Source: Euprymna scolopes
Lineage: Eukaryota; Mollusca; Cephalopoda; Sepiida; Sepiolidae
Assembly (NCBI GenBank): GCA_024364805.1
Contig: CM044496.1
Coordinates: 33,030,612-33,052,346 of the forward strand
DNA length: 21,735 nucleotides
Direction: 5' to 3'
The notes under the pieces were generated by a model that was not told where the DNA came from, ran no database searches, and saw only the letters and a program-made list of their open reading frames with translations. How positions within the stretch are numbered: position 1 is the stretch's first letter; each line of letters begins with the position of its first letter. Shown here piece by piece: positions 19,063 to 21,735 of the stretch. Position numbers and translations under genes: made by a program.

Positions 19063-19121
<59 letters not shown>
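18991..19121. repeat. (TA)n-(CA)n-(TA)n compound microsatellite
   Basis: TA at 18991-19034, an ACAC/GCACACCC stretch at 19035-19064, and TA at 19065-19121. Poly-Ile/Tyr frames across it are artefacts. Confidence 0.97.
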
Positions 19122-19124
<3 letters not shown>

Positions 19125-19658
19125 TTCGGAAAAATAATTGAAAGCATTGTAATATTAACACTTGAATTACTCAACGCAGAACAAAATAAAACAAGAAAAA
19201 GTGGATCTTTTCAGTCGCAGCATAGAAGAAAATTGAAATGGAACCTCTTGATATGGTGAACAACCATTAAGACAATAAATAATGATGAATATATGCACAC
19301 TGACTTGAGGAAGATATATACCATTTTATCAAGATTATGAGGAATCTTAATATGCAATAACCGCTTAAAAATCCATCCAATTATAGATGTATTCAGAAAT
19401 ATTAAGAAGAGTCATGAAATCTATAAAATAGACAATGAAATAGATTTAGAGGATATAAAACAGAAACTTATGAAAATTATCTCTATTTTGAATATATTAA
19501 AATGTAAAAATTCACACACCAAAAAGTAAAAGGTTTACTTTAAAAGGCTATATAATAACTTACAATACTAAACTTTCCATTCGAGTAATATTACAATGGC
19601 TATTTCATGTTAGAGCAATAAGGAAAACGATATAGAATTACACCTACAGTAAAATCAA
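19122..19658. other. No recognised gene
   Basis: An A-rich plus strand. An open stretch without ATG at about 19340-19530 (containing HPIIDVFRNIKKSHEIYKID) is lysine/isoleucine-rich as expected for random AT-rich sequence, and I recognise no family. Confidence 0.45.
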
Positions 19659-19724
19659 AAGCTCATCAGAAGTTATAGAATTCAGAATCACAAGCTCATC
19701 AGAAGTTATGGAATTCTTCTGATG
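19659..19724 (+). repeat. 33-bp-period duplication ending in a hairpin
   Basis: AAGCTCATCAGAAGTTAT at 19659 and again at 19692 (25-bp copies with one difference, offset 33). The second copy forms a perfect 9-bp inverted repeat, CATCAGAAG (19697-19705) and CTTCTGATG (19716-19724), with a 10-base loop. Confidence 0.85.
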
Positions 19725-19968
19725 GAGTCATTTTCTGATTTAATAATCTTCACATCACTAACAATATTAAATTCATTTTGTTCGATATTAATTCATACTA
19801 TCCATCGATATTTCCTTCATTTTATGAAAACACTCCTAACATTGTTTAATCCGAATAAATTAAACAAACTTAGAAATAGTTTTTGTGTCTATATGAAACG
19901 ATTTCACACACACAGACAAGGCTGCCTCTATATAATATTAGATATATGTATCTATATCTATCAATCAA

Positions 19969-20034
<66 letters not shown>

Positions 20035-20035
20035 A
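19969..20035. repeat. (TC)n(TA)n compound microsatellite
   Basis: About 20 bp of TC followed by TA with one TG interruption, ending at 20035. It borders the purine-rich block that follows. Confidence 0.97.
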
Positions 20036-20115
20036 GAGCAAATAGTTAATAAAACGTGTTAAAACACTTTGAAAAAATATATTTAATTTGAAAAGAAAAC
20101 ACTTTATAAGTGAAT

Positions 20116-20195
20116 AGTCCTTAATCCGCGAAGTTTCGAAGAAACACATTCCTTCTAATCAGAGGGTAGGAATTAGCAAAATGCGGGATAGGACT
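20116..20195 (-). ncRNA. Hammerhead-ribozyme-like core, probably decayed
   Basis: On the minus strand: AGTCC (plus 20191-20195), about 28 bases, CTGATTA (plus 20156-20162), a 7-bp hairpin GAAGGAA/TTTCTTC with loop TGTG (plus 20138-20155, one G-U pair), immediately GAAAC (plus 20133-20137), a weak CTT/AAG stem, then GGACT (plus 20116-20120), pairing with AGTCC. The order conserved box, stem II, GAAA is that of a hammerhead. The consensus box is CUGANGA, so the catalytic guanine (G8) is replaced by U here, and the expected UH before the cleavage site is not clear. It is therefore likely an inactive relative, or a chance fold. Confidence 0.35.
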
Positions 20196-20754
20196 TTGCA
20201 TACAAAAGTATTTGATGAAACTGCAAGTAAGTCAAATATTTTACTTGATAACAAAAAGTTAAGCAGAGGGAATATGGGGAAAGCTAAATTATCGACTGAC
20301 GGTAAAATTCAAAAATGTAAATCCAAGAAAATTAATTAAATTTCCATTCGTAAAAGTAAAATCCAAGGAAATCACGTAATTGGAAGATGGTCCAAAATAA
20401 TCCAGAAGGCCGAAATTTTAGGAATAATTCAAAAATATGTACAAGGAAAGGGGGAAAAATTCCAATAATAATAAAAGAAAAATAATATATGCCTTTGATA
20501 CGGCTGCCGAGACAAAGAATAATTAAGAAAAATCCGCGAAGAAGAAGAGAAAAAATTAGTGAAAAAGAAGAGAAAAAGGATTAAATGGCGATAGAATTAA
20601 ATATAAAATAGAAAAGCAAATGTACAAAAGGACACAGGCAAAATGACGTTAAAAGGCGCGATAAATATAGGGCAAAAAAAGAAAGAGGTCAACTGCATGT
20701 ACACGTTATTACTTAAGAAAATGTCAGCAAGAGTTATTAAAATACACTAAATGG

Positions 20755-20781
20755 AAAAATAAATAAATAAATAAATAAAAT
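20755..20781. repeat. (AAAT)n short tandem repeat
   Basis: Five to six AAAT units, followed shortly by an oligo-T run at about 20791-20800. Confidence 0.9.
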
Positions 20782-21075
20782 ATGAACTAATTTTTTTTTT
20801 AATTCAGGAGAGTGGATATCCGGTATCTGCAAATTCCGGATAAAGCAAATAAGGATGTAAGTAAATGCATATCGTAAAATATAAGTGCATATACATACAA
20901 GATATGAATGTGTAGGTAGATTGATATATAAGATAGGAATATTTAAAGCCTAAAACAGAAATTGCAGATGAAATAAACGGGCAGCCAAAGAAGAAATAAA
21001 TAATTAAAATAAATGATTACGAAGTTATAAATAAAGTATTAAGAAAGTATATAGAAAAAACGATAATGCTAAATT

Positions 21076-21079
<4 letters not shown>

Positions 21080-21127
<48 letters not shown>
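21080..21127. repeat. (TA)n microsatellite
   Basis: An uninterrupted 48-bp TA tract bordering the purine-rich block on its right. Confidence 0.97.
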
Positions 21128-21129
<2 letters not shown>

Positions 21130-21654
21130 GAAAGGTTAAAGTAATAACTATGCAATTAAAAAAATTAAATTTGGACTTAAGTTTACAAAAGGAGATCAGT
21201 TCGTTTTTACAATGTATTATATTGTTACTTTGAAAGGAAGTAATTATAGGTATAGCTTCGCTTGTGCAGAAGCGACATGGCTTAGAGCCTGGGGTATAAG
21301 ACTTAACTTTTTTATGATAGTCCATTTGATTGAGAAGGGGGTATTATTAGAGTTGCGTTTTTTAATTAAAATGGTTAGAGATGTTCCTTGGTTATTATTA
21401 GAATTATGGTTGTTAAAAGAAGAAAAGTGGTTTGCTATTCTTTTCTTAATTAATGTTGAAGTAGCGCCAATATATTATGTACTTTATTACAAGTTCGAGG
21501 TCTGATATTAATATAAATTTGCTGATTTTTATTAGTTAAATATTTTTAATTTTGTTCATTGTGATCAACAAAGGGTGGGGCAATGATAGTACGAGGACTA
21601 TTTTGAAAGGGGATAATTAGTGTTGTTAGTGTTAGGATGACTGTTAGGAGAAAT
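21128..21654. other. G/T-biased stretch, no recognised gene
   Basis: A 97-codon plus-strand frame at 21212-21505 is hydrophobic (L, I, V, W rich) as expected of T/G-rich sequence, and an antisense frame overlaps its first part. The segment at about 21257-21300, less AT-rich, could be a fragment of a dispersed repeat. Nothing supports a functional gene. Confidence 0.4.
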
Positions 21655-21735
21655 ATTATTATTATCATCAATATTATTAATGTTATTATTAATAAAATTA
21701 TTATTTTTAATATTATTATTATTATTATTATTATT
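21655..21735. repeat. (ATT)n-rich tract, runs off the window
   Basis: ATT/TTA units with occasional ATC, GTT and AAA interruptions, becoming pure (ATT)n over the last 25 bases. Confidence 0.93.

Larger units (their letters stand above)
20036..21079 (-). mobile_element. Unclassified interspersed block between two (TA)n tracts
   Basis: About 1.04 kb with a strongly purine-rich plus strand (GAAGAAG, AAAGAAAG, GGGAAAAA runs). It is bounded on both sides directly by TA tracts, as if inserted into one TA microsatellite. It contains no protein family I can name. A small plus-strand open stretch at 20118-20338 (52 codons from the ATG at 20181, MRDRTLHTKVFDETASKS at its start) is the best frame but is unrecognised. 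The minus strand carries a hammerhead-like core at 20116-20195. Such cores occur in terminal repeats of Penelope-like elements, so a non-coding Penelope-type end is one possibility. An unnamed LINE tail is another. Confidence 0.35.

Noticed and set aside
19340-19530. About 60 codons open without ATG (Lys/Ile-rich)
   Set aside because: Such openness is common in A-rich DNA, and no domain was recognised.
21212-21505. 97-codon hydrophobic plus-strand frame
   Set aside because: Its composition follows the local T/G bias, no family was recognised, and an antisense frame overlaps it.
1-21735. LTR retroelements, endogenous viruses, Polintons, CRISPR arrays, rRNA or intact tRNA genes
   Set aside because: Looked for by motif and by eye on both strands. 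No paired long terminal repeats, gag/capsid or envelope motifs, spacer arrays or complete cloverleafs were seen.

Overview
The window looks like non-coding nuclear DNA of an animal, most probably a mollusc of the octopus type. The reasons are its high AT content, the many long (TA)n and (CA)n(TA)n tracts, and a mix of decayed LINEs, a Penelope-like element and Tc1/mariner-type DNA transposon pieces. The taxon is an inference. I see no host exon, no rRNA or tRNA gene, no CRISPR and no prokaryotic gene organisation. Almost every open stretch of 60-150 codons is either part of a dead transposon, its antisense shadow, or a translated microsatellite.

Layout, left to right. A short pogo/Tigger-like transposase remnant lies on the minus strand at about 0.53-0.78 kb. 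A degenerate CR1/Jockey-group LINE (LINE A) covers about 1.15-3.05 kb on the plus strand. Its endonuclease and the end of its reverse transcriptase (RT) are recognisable, but the RT catalytic core is missing. AT-rich sequence and a long (TA)n tract follow. A broken Penelope-like element covers about 6.0-7.95 kb (+), with a YVDD reverse transcriptase and a GIY-YIG-like C-terminus, and it ends against a (CA)n(TA)n tract. A GC-richer, possibly tRNA-derived block lies just before its recognisable part.

From 8.0 to 10.0 kb there is little except a (GAT)n run and a 129-bp inverted repeat that may be a MITE or a hairpin. From 10.06 to 14.5 kb lie, in order, an RTE-like LINE remnant (LINE E, -), the left end of a Tc1-like transposon (+), and a longer RTE-like LINE (LINE B, -). 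LINE B keeps its endonuclease start, RT fingers, palm and thumb, and a zinc-finger-like tail, with a (TA)n tract grown inside it. A GC-richer patch at 14.78-15.08 kb has three CACGT motifs at exact 13-bp spacing and a CRE palindrome. A 5'-truncated second copy of the LINE A family lies at 16.8-17.2 kb.

The last 4.5 kb holds several (TA)n tracts, short local duplications and inverted repeats. It also holds a purine-rich block (20.04-21.08 kb) framed by two (TA)n tracts. That block carries on its minus strand a fold resembling the core of a hammerhead ribozyme.

The elements do not form a pathway. They are a layered record of insertions. The most useful things to follow up are the hammerhead-like core, the periodic CACGT cluster, the 129-bp inverted repeat, and the LINE/Tc1 junction at 11.38 kb.
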